A DNA stretch of 64,000 nucleotides from Aeromonas allosaccharophila (GCF_000819685.1 NZ_CDBR01000019.1:1-64000), one strand, 5' to 3'. Shown: positions 54,293 to 64,000, counted from the first letter of the stretch. Notes: generated by a model not told the origin, from the letters alone. Made by a program: numbers and translations.

Positions 54293-55750
54293 TCAGTGGT
54301 GATCCTGAAACTGTGCGGCAATCTCCCTGAACTGCGTCTCGCAGGCGAGAAAAGCCGCGACGATGCCGGGATCAAAATGGCTGCCGCTCCCCTTCACGAT
54401 GATCTCCTTCGCCTCCTCATGGCTGAAGGCGGGTTTGTAGACCCGCTTCGAGATGAGCGCATCGTAGACATCCGCCACCGCCATCAAGCGCCCGGAGAGA
54501 GGAATATCCTCCGCCGCCAGCCCTGCCGGATAGCCGCTGCCATCCCACTTTTCGTGATGGGTGAGGGAGATCTCCCGGGCCAGCCGCAGGAAGGAGTTGG
54601 AGCCCAGCTGCGCCTCGGCACTGGCCAGCGCATCGGCGCCTATCTGCGGGTGGCGCTTCATGATGGCGAACTCCTCGTCGGTCAGCTTGCCCGGTTTGAG
54701 CAGGATGGCGTCTGGAATGCCCACCTTGCCCACATCGTGCAGGGGCGCCGATTTGAACAGCAGGTCGATGGTGGCGTCATCGAGCGGGTAGCGATCCCGG
54801 TCGTTGCGACTGAGATATTGCGCCAGTGCCTTCACGTAGTGCTGGGTGCGGATGATATGGGCGCCGGTCTCGTTGTCCCGGGTCTCCGCCAGCGAGGCGA
54901 GGCCGAGGATGGCCACATCACGGGTCAGGTTGAGCTCGTCGCTGCGGGATTTCAGCTCGCCGATCATCTGATTGGTGCTGGCGGCAATCAGGCCGAACTC
55001 GTCATCCCGGGTGACCGGCACCCTGGCGTCGAAGTCACCGCACTGCACTCTGGCCATGGTGCGGGTCTGCTGGCGCAGGGAGAGGCCGAGATTGCGGCCA
55101 TAACCGTGGATGATGAGGGCGAGATAGCAGAAGGTCACCGTCATTACGAAGGCGATCTCCCACAGGATGTAGTGCTGGGCATCGACCCTCGGCAGGCTGC
55201 GCTCCACCGTCACTAGCCACTCCAGATCCTTGTTGAACAGCAAGAAGAAGACGCTTCCCAGCAGGGTGAGGGTCGCCAGAGTAAAGAGGGTGAACTTGCG
55301 TGGCAGCGGCATGGCCAGCGGGTGGCTCAGCGCCAGACTCAGCTCGGTTTGCCGCGCTCTGGCCCGATGCCAGCCCCGTTCCAGGGTCAGATCGGCGGCC
55401 ACCAGAAAGCCGAGGGTGGTCATCCCCAGCAGCACCTTGAGGTGGCTCTCCAGCGGAAAGTCGTGGGTCAGGGCGTTGTAGCACGAGAGCAGCAGCGCCC
55501 CCAGCAGGTAGAAACCGACCTCCAGGCCGAACCTGTTCAGCTCGTTGCGCGGCAGGGGCCGCCTTGAGAGCAGCCAATTGCGCACGGCGAACATGATGGC
55601 GAACGTCACCAGGGTCGGCCCCAGCAACTGGGGCAGGGTGAGACTCTCGAGAAACGGGCAGACCTGCCAGCCATAGAGACAAAATAGTGACAGGGTTACC
55701 CCGTAGTGCAGGGCGCAGCGCCCCGTGATCCTCTGCATATTCCCACCCAT
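54293..55750 (-). CDS. Membrane HD-GYP cyclic-di-GMP phosphodiesterase
   Basis: This protein of ~485 residues should hydrolyse cyclic di-GMP. An N-terminal membrane region (up to six TM segments: LPQLLGPTLVTFAIMFAVRN, LLGALLLSCYN..., ILWEIAFVMTVTFCYLALII) precedes a HAMP-like linker (TRTMARVQCGDFDARVPVTR). The HD-GYP domain has DVAILGLASLAETRDNETGA, APLHDVGKVGIPD (HD) and HHEKWDGSGYP (GYP intact). The frame opens at 55963; ATG 55750 or 55738 is more likely because upstream sequence overlaps the KAS III gene. It lies 37 bp after that gene. Confidence 0.88.
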   Translation of the reverse strand: MGGNMQRITGRCALHYGVTLSLFCLYGWQVCPFLESLTLPQLLGPTLVTFAIMFAVRNWLLSRRPLPRNELNRFGLEVGFYLLGALLLSCYNALTHDFPLESHLKVLLGMTTLGFLVAADLTLERGWHRARARQTELSLALSHPLAMPLPRKFTLFTLATLTLLGSVFFLLFNKDLEWLVTVERSLPRVDAQHYILWEIAFVMTVTFCYLALIIHGYGRNLGLSLRQQTRTMARVQCGDFDARVPVTRDDEFGLIAASTNQMIGELKSRSDELNLTRDVAILGLASLAETRDNETGAHIIRTQHYVKALAQYLSRNDRDRYPLDDATIDLLFKSAPLHDVGKVGIPDAILLKPGKLTDEEFAIMKRHPQIGADALASAEAQLGSNSFLRLAREISLTHHEKWDGSGYPAGLAAEDIPLSGRLMAVADVYDALISKRVYKPAFSHEEAKEIIVKGSGSHFDPGIVAAFLACETQFREIAAQFQDHH

Positions 55751-55787
55751 GTTGCTGGTTATTGTTATGTCGGCGGGAGGCCCGCCA

Positions 55788-56909
55788 TTACAGGCGCCGC
55801 AGCAGCAGACTACCGATGGAGTAGCCAGCACCAAATGAGCAAAGTACGCCGCGGGCTCCCGCAGGAAGGTCGCGATTGTACAGATGAAACGCGATGATGG
55901 AACCCGCCGAGCTGGTATTACCATAGCTATCAAGAATGACCGGCGCCTCCTGCTGGCTGGCATCGTGGCCCAGCAGCTTGCGACCGATGAACTGGTTCAT
56001 GGTGAGGTTGGCCTGATGGAGCCAGAGCCGGTTCAGGGAGTCAGCGGCCCAGCCCTGCTCATCGAGCTGGCTGGCAATCTGGTCGCACACCAGCGGCAAC
56101 ACCTCCTTGAACACCTTGCGCCCCTGCTGGCGAAACAGCTTGTCGTCGCTGTAGCGGGTACGCGGGCTGAGCCGGTTCAGAAAGCCGAAGTTGTTGCGGA
56201 TGTTGTTGGAGTACTGGGTCACCAGCTTGCTGGCCACCAGTTGCCACGGATTGGCCACCTTGCAATCGGCTTCCCGCTCCAGCAGCACCGCGGTGCAGGC
56301 ATCGCCAAAGATAAAGTGGCTATCCCGATCGCGAAAATTGAGGTGCCCCGAGCAGATCTCGGGATTCACCACCAGGGCCAGTCGGGCGGTGCCTGCCGCC
56401 AGCATGTCTGCGGCTGTCTTGATGCCGAAGGTGGCAGACGAGCAGGCCACGTTCATGTCGAACGCCATGCCGCTCGCCCCCAGATAGTGCTGCAGCTCGA
56501 TGGCCAGCGCCGGATAGGGACGCGGCATGTTGGACGCCGCGACGATGACCAGATCGATCTCCCCCGGCTCGCGACCGGCGGCGATCAGCGCCTGCTCGGC
56601 GGCGGCCACCGCCATCTCCACCATGATGGAGGGCATCTCATCGGGCCGCTCCGCCAGCAGTGGTTGCATGATGTCTGGGTTGAGCCCCCCTTCGCGGCTC
56701 ACCAGATAACGGCTCTTGATGCCGGAGGCCTTTTCGATGAACTCGCAGCTGGAATGCTGCTTGGCGGAGAGCTGGCCGGCGTCGATGGCGGAGGCGTTCT
56801 CCTCGTTGTAGAGATCCACATACTGGTTGAAGGCGGCCACCAGCTCTTCATTGCTGACGGCAAAGGGTGGGGTATAGAGGCCTGAGCCACTGATCACGAT
56901 AGAGGTCAT
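55788..56909 (-). CDS. Beta-ketoacyl-ACP synthase III-like thiolase-fold enzyme
   Basis: This 373-residue FabH-like condensing enzyme has the Cys-His-Asn triad: Cys near residue 154 in NVACSSATFG, His in RLWLHQANLTMNQ, and Asn in DSYGNTSSAGSI. It is longer than housekeeping FabH (~317 aa). The extra segment near residues 40-60 and IKSRYLVSREGGLNPDIM resemble the 'KAS III' relatives encoded outside the fab cluster. It may condense special acyl-ACP substrates. It lies 54 bp after the VWA gene and may share its transcript. Confidence 0.88.
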   Translation of the reverse strand: MTSIVISGSGLYTPPFAVSNEELVAAFNQYVDLYNEENASAIDAGQLSAKQHSSCEFIEKASGIKSRYLVSREGGLNPDIMQPLLAERPDEMPSIMVEMAVAAAEQALIAAGREPGEIDLVIVAASNMPRPYPALAIELQHYLGASGMAFDMNVACSSATFGIKTAADMLAAGTARLALVVNPEICSGHLNFRDRDSHFIFGDACTAVLLEREADCKVANPWQLVASKLVTQYSNNIRNNFGFLNRLSPRTRYSDDKLFRQQGRKVFKEVLPLVCDQIASQLDEQGWAADSLNRLWLHQANLTMNQFIGRKLLGHDASQQEAPVILDSYGNTSSAGSIIAFHLYNRDLPAGARGVLCSFGAGYSIGSLLLRRL

Positions 56910-56963
56910 CTTTGCTCCTCGCCGGGTGCGTTCCCGGCTTGTCGGTTTATAGGGGTGAGAAGG

Positions 56964-58127
56964 TTATAGCTGGTCGATCGCCGCAGCGAGACCCGCCAGG
57001 GTCAGCGGATGCATCCGCCCGCCAACCACATCATTCATCAATTTTATCGAGGGGTGCCAGAGCCACTCCCGGCGCGGGGTGGGGTTGATCCACACCAGTT
57101 TGGGAAAGTGTTGCTGCAAGCGGGTAAGCCACACCTGACCTGACTCCTCGTTCCACTGCTCGACACTGCCGCCCGGCCAGGTGATCTCGTAGGGGCCCAT
57201 GGTGGCATCCCCCACAAAAATCACCCGGTAGTCGCTGCCGTAGGTGCGCAGCAGGCGCAGGGTATCGAACCGCTCTTCAACGCGGCGCTCGTTATCCTTC
57301 CAGACGAAGTCGTAGAGGCAGTTGTGAAAATAGAAGTACTCCAGATGCTTGAACTCGTGGCGCAGGGCCGAGAAGAGGCGCTGCACCTTGGCCACGTGGG
57401 CATCCATGGAGCCCCCTACATCGAAAAAGACCAATAGCTTGACCCCGTTGTGGCGCTCGGGCCGCAGCTTCACATCGAGCCAGCCCTGGCGGGCAGAGCT
57501 GCTGATGGTGTCGTCGAGATCCAGCTCGTCGGGATTGCCCTTGCGCACCCAGCGCCTGAGTTTGCGCAGTGCCAGCTGGATAGCGCGCTGGCCAAGCGGC
57601 GAGTCGTCGCTGAAGTTGCGGTAGTGACGGGCCTCCCACACCTTGGCCGCCTTGCCGTGCTGGCCCTCTCCACCCATGCGCACGCCCTCGGGGTGAAAAC
57701 CGCCGTGGCCAAACGGGCTGCTGCCACCGGTTCCCACCCACTTGTTGCCGCCGGCGTGGCGCTCTTTCTGCTCGCTTAACCGCTGGTTGAGCGTTTCCAG
57801 CAGCTTGTCGAGTCCGCCGAGGGATTTCAGTAACTTTTTCTCCTCGGGGCTCAGCAGCCGTTCGAACTCCTTGCGTAGCCACTCCTCGGGCAGGCTTTCC
57901 GGCAGCAGGGGGATGGCGTCCAGCCCCTCGTAGTATTCGGCGAAGGCGCGATCGAAGCGATCGTAGTGGGCCTCGTCTTTTACCAGCAGGCAGCGGGAGA
58001 GCTGGTAGAACTCGTCCATATCGACAGTGACCAGCCGGACGGCCAGCGCGGCGTGCAAGTCCAGCAACTCGCGCAGGCTGCAGGGGAGCTTGTGGCGGCG
58101 CAGGTGGGTAAAAAAGTCGATCAGCAT
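56964..58127 (-). CDS. VWA domain protein (CoxE-like), MoxR partner
   Basis: This 387-residue protein has an N-terminal helical part (MLIDFFTHLRRHKLPCSLRE) and a C-terminal VWA-type domain (VKLLVFFDVGGSMDAHVAKV), where the MIDAS is DVGGS rather than DxSxS. YRVIFVGDATMGPYEITWPG is the second metal site. The loop KERHAGGNKWVGTGGSSPFG is Gly-rich. Such proteins act with MoxR ATPases as chaperones for metal-centre or complex assembly. It starts 3 bp after the MoxR gene. Confidence 0.9.
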   Translation of the reverse strand: MLIDFFTHLRRHKLPCSLRELLDLHAALAVRLVTVDMDEFYQLSRCLLVKDEAHYDRFDRAFAEYYEGLDAIPLLPESLPEEWLRKEFERLLSPEEKKLLKSLGGLDKLLETLNQRLSEQKERHAGGNKWVGTGGSSPFGHGGFHPEGVRMGGEGQHGKAAKVWEARHYRNFSDDSPLGQRAIQLALRKLRRWVRKGNPDELDLDDTISSSARQGWLDVKLRPERHNGVKLLVFFDVGGSMDAHVAKVQRLFSALRHEFKHLEYFYFHNCLYDFVWKDNERRVEERFDTLRLLRTYGSDYRVIFVGDATMGPYEITWPGGSVEQWNEESGQVWLTRLQQHFPKLVWINPTPRREWLWHPSIKLMNDVVGGRMHPLTLAGLAAAIDQL

Positions 58128-58130
58128 GGG

Positions 58131-58973
58131 TCAGCTGCCGCGCCGTGCCAGAAAGGCGAGCTTCTCGAATAGATGCAGGTCTTGCTCGGTCTTGAGCAGG
58201 GCGCCGTATAGCGCGGGCACCAGCTTGCCCGGCTCGCGGGCGCGCATCGCCTCGGGGGCGATATCGTCGGCCAGTAGCAGGCGGATCCAGTCCAAGAGTT
58301 CCGAGGTGGAGGGCTTCTTGCGCAGCCCCTCTACCTCGCGCAGCTCGAAGAAGAGCTCCATCGCCTCGCCAAGCAGGCTCTCCTTGAGGTCGGGGTAGTG
58401 GAGTTTGACGATGGCCTGCATCTCGGCCTTGTCGGGGAAGCGGATGTAGTGGAAGAAACAGCGGCGCAGGAAGGCGTCCGGCAGCTCTTTCTCGTTGTTG
58501 GAGGTGATGATGACCACCGGCCGCTGGCGTGCCTTGACTCGCTCGCCGGTCTCGTAGACGTCGAACTCCATCCGATCCAGCTCCAGCAGCAGATCGTTGG
58601 GGAATTCGATGTCGGCCTTGTCGATCTCGTCGATCAGCAGCACAGGTCGCTGCTCGGCGCTGAAGGCCTGCCACAGTTTGCCCCGGCGAATATAGTGGCT
58701 GATATCGGCCACTCTGGGGTCGCCGAGCTGGGAGTCGCGCAGCCGGGCCACCGCATCATATTCGTAGAGTCCCTGCTGGGCTTTGGTGGTGGACTTGATA
58801 TGCCAGGCAATGAGATTGGTGCCGAGATGGTCGGCGACCGCTTCGGCCAGCACCGTCTTGCCGGTGCCCGGTTCCCCCTTGATCAGCAGCGGTTTTTCGA
58901 GGGTGATGGCGGCATTGACCGCCATCCTCAATGCATCGGAGGCGAGATAATCGCTGCTTCCTGAAAATCCCAT
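58131..58973 (-). CDS. MoxR-type AAA+ ATPase
   Basis: This 280-residue AAA+ ATPase has Walker A LIKGEPGTGKTVLAEAVADH, Walker B PVLLIDEIDKADIEFPNDLL and sensor 1 VVIITSNNEKELPDAFLRR. GLYEYDAVARLRDSQLGD is family-typical. MoxR-VWA pairs act as ATP-driven chaperones; the client here is not apparent, although KAS III is the next gene after VWA. It is divergent from cysK. Confidence 0.92.
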   Translation of the reverse strand: MGFSGSSDYLASDALRMAVNAAITLEKPLLIKGEPGTGKTVLAEAVADHLGTNLIAWHIKSTTKAQQGLYEYDAVARLRDSQLGDPRVADISHYIRRGKLWQAFSAEQRPVLLIDEIDKADIEFPNDLLLELDRMEFDVYETGERVKARQRPVVIITSNNEKELPDAFLRRCFFHYIRFPDKAEMQAIVKLHYPDLKESLLGEAMELFFELREVEGLRKKPSTSELLDWIRLLLADDIAPEAMRAREPGKLVPALYGALLKTEQDLHLFEKLAFLARRGS

Positions 58974-59132
58974 AACGTCGGTTCCTTTGACGATTGGCGC
59001 CCGGAGTCAGGGGCCAGAGAGAATAAGCTCTATATGTTGTAATACCATATGGTTATAACGAATAGTCACTTCTCATTCAGAAACCACAGGGTAATCTTGT
59101 TTCATCGTCGTAACAAACACAGGGATAGCACC

Positions 59133-60101
59133 ATGAGCAAAATTTTTGAGGACAACAGCCAGACTATCGGTCACACCCCGCTGGTTCGTCTCAACCGTGT
59201 TACCAAAGGCCGCGTGCTGGCCAAGATCGAGAGCCGTAACCCCAGCTTCAGCGTCAAGTGCCGGATCGGTGCCAACCTGATCTGGGATGCCGAGAAGCGC
59301 GGCATCCTGACCAAGGGTAAGGAGATCATCGAGCCTACCAGCGGCAACACGGGTATTGCTCTGGCTTTTGTCGCGGCAGCTCGCGGCTATCCCATTACCC
59401 TGACCATGCCCGCTACCATGAGCCTGGAGCGCCGCAAGCTGCTCAAGGCGCTCGGCGCCAATCTGGTGCTGACCGAAGGGCCGCTCGGCATGAAGGGGGC
59501 CATTGCCAAGGCCAACGAGATCCTCGAATCCGAGCCGGGCAAGTATGTGCTGCTGCAACAGTTTGAAAACCCGGCCAACCCTGAGATCCACGAAAAGACC
59601 ACCGGCCCCGAGATCTGGGATGCCACCGATGGCGAAGTGGATGTGTTCGTGGCCGGGGTCGGTACCGGCGGCACCATTACCGGTGTCTCCCGCTATCTGA
59701 AGCAGACTCAAGGCAAGGCAGTGGTCTCTGTCGCGGTCGAACCGGCCGAGTCGCCGGTCATCAGCCAGAAGCTGGCTGGCGAAGAGATCAAGCCGGGCCC
59801 CCACAAGATCCAGGGGATCGGCGCCGGCTTTATCCCGGGCAACCTCGACCTCTCTCTAATCGATCGGGTGGAGCAGGTGACCAGTGACGAAGCCATCGAG
59901 ATGGCTCGCCGCCTGATGGAGGAGGAGGGGATCCTGGCCGGTATCAGCTCCGGGGCTGCCGTGGTGGCTGCCAGCCGTCTGGCCGAGCTACCGGAATTTG
60001 CGGGCAAAACCATTGTGGTCATCCTGCCGAGTGCGGCGGAGCGTTACCTCTCCAGCGCCCTGTTTGCCGGGGTGTTCAGCGAGCATGAACTGCAGCAATA
60101 A
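59133..60101 (+). CDS. cysK: CysK, O-acetylserine sulfhydrylase A
   Basis: This 322-residue PLP enzyme makes cysteine from O-acetylserine and sulfide. The PLP Lys is K42 in [14 protein letters not shown]. The substrate loop is [14 protein letters not shown] and the phosphate loop [17 protein letters not shown] 59133 is chosen (AGGGA upstream) over a frame ATG at 59049. It lies upstream of ptsHI-crr as in E. coli. Confidence 0.97.
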   Translation: MSKIFEDNSQTIGHTPLVRLNRVTKGRVLAKIESRNPSFSVKCRIGANLIWDAEKRGILTKGKEIIEPTSGNTGIALAFVAAARGYPITLTMPATMSLERRKLLKALGANLVLTEGPLGMKGAIAKANEILESEPGKYVLLQQFENPANPEIHEKTTGPEIWDATDGEVDVFVAGVGTGGTITGVSRYLKQTQGKAVVSVAVEPAESPVISQKLAGEEIKPGPHKIQGIGAGFIPGNLDLSLIDRVEQVTSDEAIEMARRLMEEEGILAGISSGAAVVAASRLAELPEFAGKTIVVILPSAAERYLSSALFAGVFSEHELQQ

Positions 60102-60120
60102 CTGATCAGAATCTTTCAAA

Positions 60121-60151
60121 ACAGCGGCGCTCCCAGGAGCGCCGCTTCTTT
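60121..60151 (+). terminator. Terminator of cysK
   Basis: A GCGGCGCTCC-ca-GGAGCGCCGC stem with TTCTTTA lies 20 bp after the cysK stop. Confidence 0.85.
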
Positions 60152-60541
60152 ATGGGCTAGACTCAACCCCTGTTAGTGTCACTTGATCCTTATTTTTTGG
60201 GGTAAAATAACAAGTTCCGGAGTGAGAAAAAAAGCAGACATTCCGCTGTAAATCTCATATCCTGTGCGGCGTCACGCGGTGTTTGCTGGCTGGGTATCAC
60301 AAAGTAACAAAGTGTTATTTTTCGTTATAAAATAATTTCAGGCCAGTCCTGATGCGGCTTGTAGCCCAATAACTGAAAATTGCCAACCAGCGCGCCGATT
60401 ACTGCACAGAAACTTGACCTGGATTAAACCATTGCGGGTCTGCTTTCGTTACTTTACAACATATCCATACTGACACGGTGGGTCAGGGCGCTTCAAAAAC
60501 GACCAATCCACCAAAAAATATCAATAATATGGGGTGAAACC
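60152..60541. promoter_or_regulatory. ptsH promoter region
   Basis: These 390 bp hold no gene. The region is AT-rich (ttatttttcgttataaaata near 60316). Promoters and possible CRP/Mlc sites of ptsHI-crr are expected here, as in E. coli, but no site is clear enough to name. A minus-strand frame at 60521-60757 is a shadow of ptsH. Confidence 0.55.
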
Positions 60542-60799
60542 ATGTACGAGAAGTCTGTTGTTATTACTGCTGAAAACGGCCTGCACACCCGTCCGGCAGC
60601 TCAGTTCGTGAAAGAAGCCAAAGAATTCCAAAGCGAGATCACTGTGGTCTCCGGTGGCAAGTCCGCCAGCGCCAAGAGCCTGTTCAAGCTGCAGACCCTG
60701 GGCCTGACCAAGGGTACCAATGTAACTATCCAGGCTGACGGCCCGGATGCTCAACAAGCTGTTGAGAAGCTGGTTGCCCTGATGGACGAGCTGGAGTAA
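60542..60799 (+). CDS. ptsH: PtsH, HPr phosphocarrier protein
   Basis: This 85-residue HPr carries phosphate from EI to all EIIA proteins, including UlaC and ChbA here. The phosphorylated His is H15 in [12 protein letters not shown]. Ser46 in [14 protein letters not shown] is conserved. It is 44 bp before ptsI. Confidence 0.98.
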   Translation: MYEKSVVITAENGLHTRPAAQFVKEAKEFQSEITVVSGGKSASAKSLFKLQTLGLTKGTNVTIQADGPDAQQAVEKLVALMDELE

Positions 60800-60843
60800 T
60801 CCAGCTTTATTCCTCCCCCACAGTCGTTTTAATAGGAAGGATT

Positions 60844-62571
60844 ATGATATCTGGCATTCTTGCGTCCCCCGGTATCGCATTCGGCAAGGCGCTTCTTCTT
60901 AAAGAAGATGAAATCGTTATCAATCAGGGCAAGATTCCCGCCGAGCAGATTGATGCCGAGATCAACCGTTTCCTCGAAGCTCGTACCAAGTCAGCTGCTC
61001 AGCTGGAAGCCATCAAAGAGATGGCCGGTCGTACCTTCGGTGAGGAAAAAGAGGCCATCTTCGAAGGCCACATCATGCTGCTCGAAGATGAGGAGCTGGA
61101 AGGGGATATCAGATCCTTCATCAAAGAGAACAAGGCTTCCGCTGACAAAGCCATCTATGAGGTGATCGAACAGTACGCCAAGATGATGGCCGAGCTGGAT
61201 GACCCTTATCTGCGCGAACGCGCAACCGACTTCCGTGACATCGGTACCCGTCTGGTCAAGAACGTACTGGGCATCGCCGTTGTCAACCTGAGCACCATCG
61301 ACGAAGAGGTCATTCTGGTCGCCAAAGACCTGACCCCGTCTGAAACTGCTCAGATCAACCTGAAATATGTGCTGGGTTTCGTTACCGACATCGGTGGCCG
61401 TACCTCTCACACCTCCATCATGGCCCGCTCTCTGGAGCTGCCGGCCATCGTGGGCACCAACGACATCACCGAGCGCGTCAAGAACGGTGACATGCTGGTG
61501 CTGGATGCGATCAACAACCAGATCATCATCAATCCGACCGCTGAACAGCTGACCGAAGCCAAGAAGTTCCAGGCTCAGTTCCAGGCCGAGAAAGATGAGC
61601 TGGCCAAGCTGAAAGACCTGCCTGCCATCACGCTGGATGGTCATCAGGTCGAAGTATGCGCTAACATCGGTACCGTCAAGGATACCGAAGGTGCCATCCG
61701 CAATGGCGCCGAAGGCGTGGGTCTGTACCGTACCGAGTTCCTGTTCATGGACCGTGACGCGCTGCCGACCGAAGACGAGCAGTTCAAAGCCTACAAAGAA
61801 GTGGCCGAAGCGATGCCGGATCAGCCGATCATCGTGCGTACCATGGACATTGGCGGCGACAAAGAGCTGCCGTACATGAATTTCCCGAAAGAGATGAACC
61901 CCTTCCTGGGCTGGCGTGCCGTGCGTATTTTCTTCGACCGCGAAGACATCATGCACGCTCAGCTGCGGGCCATTCTGCGCGCCTCTGCCTTCGGCAAACT
62001 GCGCATCATGTTCCCGATGATCATCTCCGTCGAAGAGTTCCGTAGCCTGAAAGCTACCGTAGAGACGCTGAAAGCCGAACTGCGTGCCGAAGGCAAAGCC
62101 TTTGATGAATCCATCGAAGTGGGTATCATGATCGAGACCCCGGCCGCTGCCGTGATGGCTCATCATCTGGCCAAGGAAGTGGATTTCTTCAGTATCGGTA
62201 CCAACGACCTGACCCAGTACACCCTGGCTGTCGATCGTGGTAACGAGATGATCTCCGCCATGTACAACCCGCTGTCACCCTCCGTCCTGACGCTGATCAA
62301 GATGGTTATCGATGCGTCCCACGCCGAAGGCAAGTGGACCGGTATGTGTGGTGAACTGGCTGGTGACGAGCGCGCCACCCTGCTGCTGCTGGGTATGGGT
62401 CTGGATGAGTTCTCAATGAGCGCCATCTCTGTACCGCGTATCAAGAAGCTTATCCGCAACACCAACTTCGAAGATGTGAAGGCCATGGCTGATCAAGCAC
62501 TGAGCTTTGCCACCGCCGCTGAAATCGAAGCATGCGTAGATAACTTTATTAAGCAGAAGGCAGTCTGCTAA
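60844..62571 (+). CDS. ptsI: PtsI, PTS enzyme I
   Basis: This 575-residue EI takes phosphate from PEP and gives it to HPr. The active-site His is H189 in [16 protein letters not shown]. The PEP-binding site includes [15 protein letters not shown] and [19 protein letters not shown]; the catalytic Cys lies in [19 protein letters not shown] precedes the ATG. Confidence 0.98.
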   Translation: MISGILASPGIAFGKALLLKEDEIVINQGKIPAEQIDAEINRFLEARTKSAAQLEAIKEMAGRTFGEEKEAIFEGHIMLLEDEELEGDIRSFIKENKASADKAIYEVIEQYAKMMAELDDPYLRERATDFRDIGTRLVKNVLGIAVVNLSTIDEEVILVAKDLTPSETAQINLKYVLGFVTDIGGRTSHTSIMARSLELPAIVGTNDITERVKNGDMLVLDAINNQIIINPTAEQLTEAKKFQAQFQAEKDELAKLKDLPAITLDGHQVEVCANIGTVKDTEGAIRNGAEGVGLYRTEFLFMDRDALPTEDEQFKAYKEVAEAMPDQPIIVRTMDIGGDKELPYMNFPKEMNPFLGWRAVRIFFDREDIMHAQLRAILRASAFGKLRIMFPMIISVEEFRSLKATVETLKAELRAEGKAFDESIEVGIMIETPAAAVMAHHLAKEVDFFSIGTNDLTQYTLAVDRGNEMISAMYNPLSPSVLTLIKMVIDASHAEGKWTGMCGELAGDERATLLLLGMGLDEFSMSAISVPRIKKLIRNTNFEDVKAMADQALSFATAAEIEACVDNFIKQKAVC

Positions 62572-62613
62572 GATCGGCTGCAAACAGCGACAAATCATCT
62601 CTAGGAGCTTTAT

Positions 62614-63123
62614 ATGGGTCTGTTCGACAAACTGAAGAAACTGGTTTCCGACGATAGCTCTGACACCGGCGGCATCGAAATCTTTGCTCCGCTGTCTGGC
62701 GAAATCGTGCCGATCGAAGATGTGCCTGACGTTGTCTTCGCCGAGAAGATCGTTGGTGACGGTATCGCTATCAAGCCTGCTGGCAACAAGATGGTTGCGC
62801 CGTGCGATGGTACCATCGGCAAGATTTTCGAGACCAACCACGCGTTCTCTCTGGAATCCGACTCCGGTATCGAGCTGTTCGTTCACTTCGGTATCGACAC
62901 CGTTGAACTGAAAGGCGAAGGCTTCACCCGTATCGCTCAGGAAGGCCAACAGGTCAAGCGCGGCGACACTATCATCGAGTTCGATCTGGCCGTTCTGGAA
63001 GCGAAAGCCAAGTCTACCCTGACTCCGGTTGTCATCTCCAACATGGACGAGATCAAAGAGCTGATCAAAATGACTGGTGCCGTGACTGTGGGCGAGACCC
63101 CGGTTATCCGTATCAAGAAGTAA
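62614..63123 (+). CDS. crr: Crr, EIIA-Glc
   Basis: This 169-residue EIIA-Glc phosphorylates glucose-type EIIB and regulates adenylate cyclase and non-PTS permeases. The phosphorylated His is near residue 91 in IELFVHFGIDTVEL. NHAFSLESDSG is typical. TAGGAGC precedes the ATG. It ends at a strong terminator. Confidence 0.98.
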   Translation: MGLFDKLKKLVSDDSSDTGGIEIFAPLSGEIVPIEDVPDVVFAEKIVGDGIAIKPAGNKMVAPCDGTIGKIFETNHAFSLESDSGIELFVHFGIDTVELKGEGFTRIAQEGQQVKRGDTIIEFDLAVLEAKAKSTLTPVVISNMDEIKELIKMTGAVTVGETPVIRIKK

Positions 63124-63154
63124 TGCCCGGCTGGCTCACGCCAGTTGCTGCAGT

Positions 63155-63185
63155 AAAAAACCGAAGCCTGGTGCTTCGGTTTTTT
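63155..63185 (+). terminator. Terminator of ptsHI-crr
   Basis: A CCGAAGC-ctg-gtGCTTCGG stem with TTTTTT, 32 bp after the crr stop. Confidence 0.95.
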
Positions 63186-63221
63186 ATGGTCGCGTGTCGG
63201 CTTCCCCTTCTGGTCACCAGG

Positions 63222-64000
63222 CTATTGTGTCGAGATGACAACCCGGTTACGGCCCTGTTCCTTGGCCTGATAGAGGGCCCGATCGGCCATCATCAGCAGG
63301 TAGTCGATGCCCTCTTGCCCCGTCATGCTGGCACACCCCAGGCTGATGCTGAGGGAGAGCTGCTCCCCCTGCCACGGCACGCGGGTGGTACTGACATGCT
63401 GGCGCAGCTGTTCGGCGCGCCGTGCCGCCTGTTCAATGTCGCAACCCGGCAGGATCAGCAGAAACTCCTCCCCGCCCCAGCGGGCCAGACTCTCCCCCGG
63501 CAACAGCTGACTTGCCATGGCGTGGGCGACGGCGCAGAGCGCGGCATCACCCGCAGGATGGCCGTAGCGGTCGTTGACCTGCTTGAAATGGTCGATATCC
63601 CCCAGCACCACCGAGAGGGGCTCACCTTGTAACCAGAGGGCCTGCAACTGCTGTTGGGCACCGCGCCGGTTGGTCAGCTCGGTAAGCGGATCGGTGCAGG
63701 AGAGGCGGCTCACCTCCTCGACCATGCACTGCAGGTCGTGGATATCGCGAAAGGTGACAATATGGCCATCCGGGATGGCATCGGCCCCCAGCTGGGCGGT
63801 GACGATAAACCAGCGCGACTGGCCGCCCTTGCAGCGGATCAGTGCAGGCATCTCGGCGACCTCCAGCCCTTGTGACAAGCTCTGTTCCACCTGCGAGTGC
63901 CAGGAGTCGATGATGGTGCGGCGATACCCTTCATCCGGGTAGGCGAGTCGAAACCAGGAGGCCATGTCCGGCAGCTCGGCAAGGTCGTAGCCGAGCTGCT
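63222..64000 (-). CDS. PAS-GGDEF diguanylate cyclase (cut by window edge)
   Basis: The gene enters from beyond the right edge. The frame is open to position 64000 (LGYDLAELPDMASWFRLAYP), so the 5' end is missing. The visible ~250 residues include a PAS domain with a PAC-type end (WFIVTAQLGADAIPDGHIVT) and a complete GGDEF domain (TDPLTELTNRRGAQQQLQAL; ARWGGEEFLLILPG, an active GGEEF). It should synthesise cyclic di-GMP. ATG 63965 is internal to the PAS domain and is not the start. Confidence 0.9.
   Translation of the reverse strand, partial: QLGYDLAELPDMASWFRLAYPDEGYRRTIIDSWHSQVEQSLSQGLEVAEMPALIRCKGGQSRWFIVTAQLGADAIPDGHIVTFRDIHDLQCMVEEVSRLSCTDPLTELTNRRGAQQQLQALWLQGEPLSVVLGDIDHFKQVNDRYGHPAGDAALCAVAHAMASQLLPGESLARWGGEEFLLILPGCDIEQAARRAEQLRQHVSTTRVPWQGEQLSLSISLGCASMTGQEGIDYLLMMADRALYQAKEQGRNRVVISTQ

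Noticed and set aside
60300-60330. CRP site upstream of ptsH
   Set aside because: A TATCACA half-site is present but I could not find a matching TGTGA half at the right spacing.

Overview
The window is chromosomal DNA of a GC-rich gammaproteobacterium, almost certainly an Aeromonas. The evidence is a complete type II secretion (exe/gsp) locus, exeC-N plus exeAB, with gene lengths as in Aeromonas; a tandem pair of ompA genes; and Enterobacteria-like synteny around tRNA-Ser(UGA)-yccA-tusE and cysK-ptsH-ptsI-crr. Species was not determined.

Layout. 1-3.3 kb: tandem OmpA porins and an unknown gene on the minus strand. 3.5-12.3 kb: a small Xre-type regulator, a sodium-dependent (NSS) transporter, a patatin phospholipase, a Cache-GGDEF diguanylate cyclase, and an RND efflux adaptor/pump pair. 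12.4-14.9 kb: ygiQ radical-SAM gene. 14.9-19.2 kb: an accessory patch with an AT-rich gene for a HEPN-like/HTH protein, gene remnants, a Y1 (RAYT-type) transposase with inverted ends and ~128-bp direct repeats, a DUF7661-type gene and a membrane protein. 19.3-24.1 kb: an MviM-like oxidoreductase, tusE, yccS, yccA and tRNA-Ser. 24.1-32.2 kb: an L-ascorbate (ula) regulon in two divergent arms. 32.3-39.1 kb: a chitobiose (chb) operon that also carries a GH1 phospho-beta-glucosidase. 39.7-54.0 kb: type II secretion. 54.3-59.0 kb: HD-GYP, KAS III, VWA and MoxR genes. 59.1-63.2 kb: cysK, ptsHI-crr. The right edge cuts a PAS-GGDEF gene.

Functional logic. HPr and EI at the right end phosphorylate the sugar-specific PTS proteins of the ula and chb regions, so one phosphorelay serves both uptake systems. 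Chitobiose use fits with the type II secretion system, which in Aeromonas exports degradative enzymes. Three cyclic-di-GMP genes (two GGDEF, one HD-GYP) lie in the window.

The most unusual signal is a repeated architecture: yccS, exeI and exeH are each preceded by a short, diverged, truncated copy of their own 5' end (period 85-104 bp). Each copy has its own start codon and stops at or within 1 nt of the true start. A related ~101-bp junction duplication sits between exeM and exeN. The HEPN/HTH gene in the AT-rich patch is the best candidate for an uncharacterised defence or toxin-type gene. I found no CRISPR array, prophage or rRNA.
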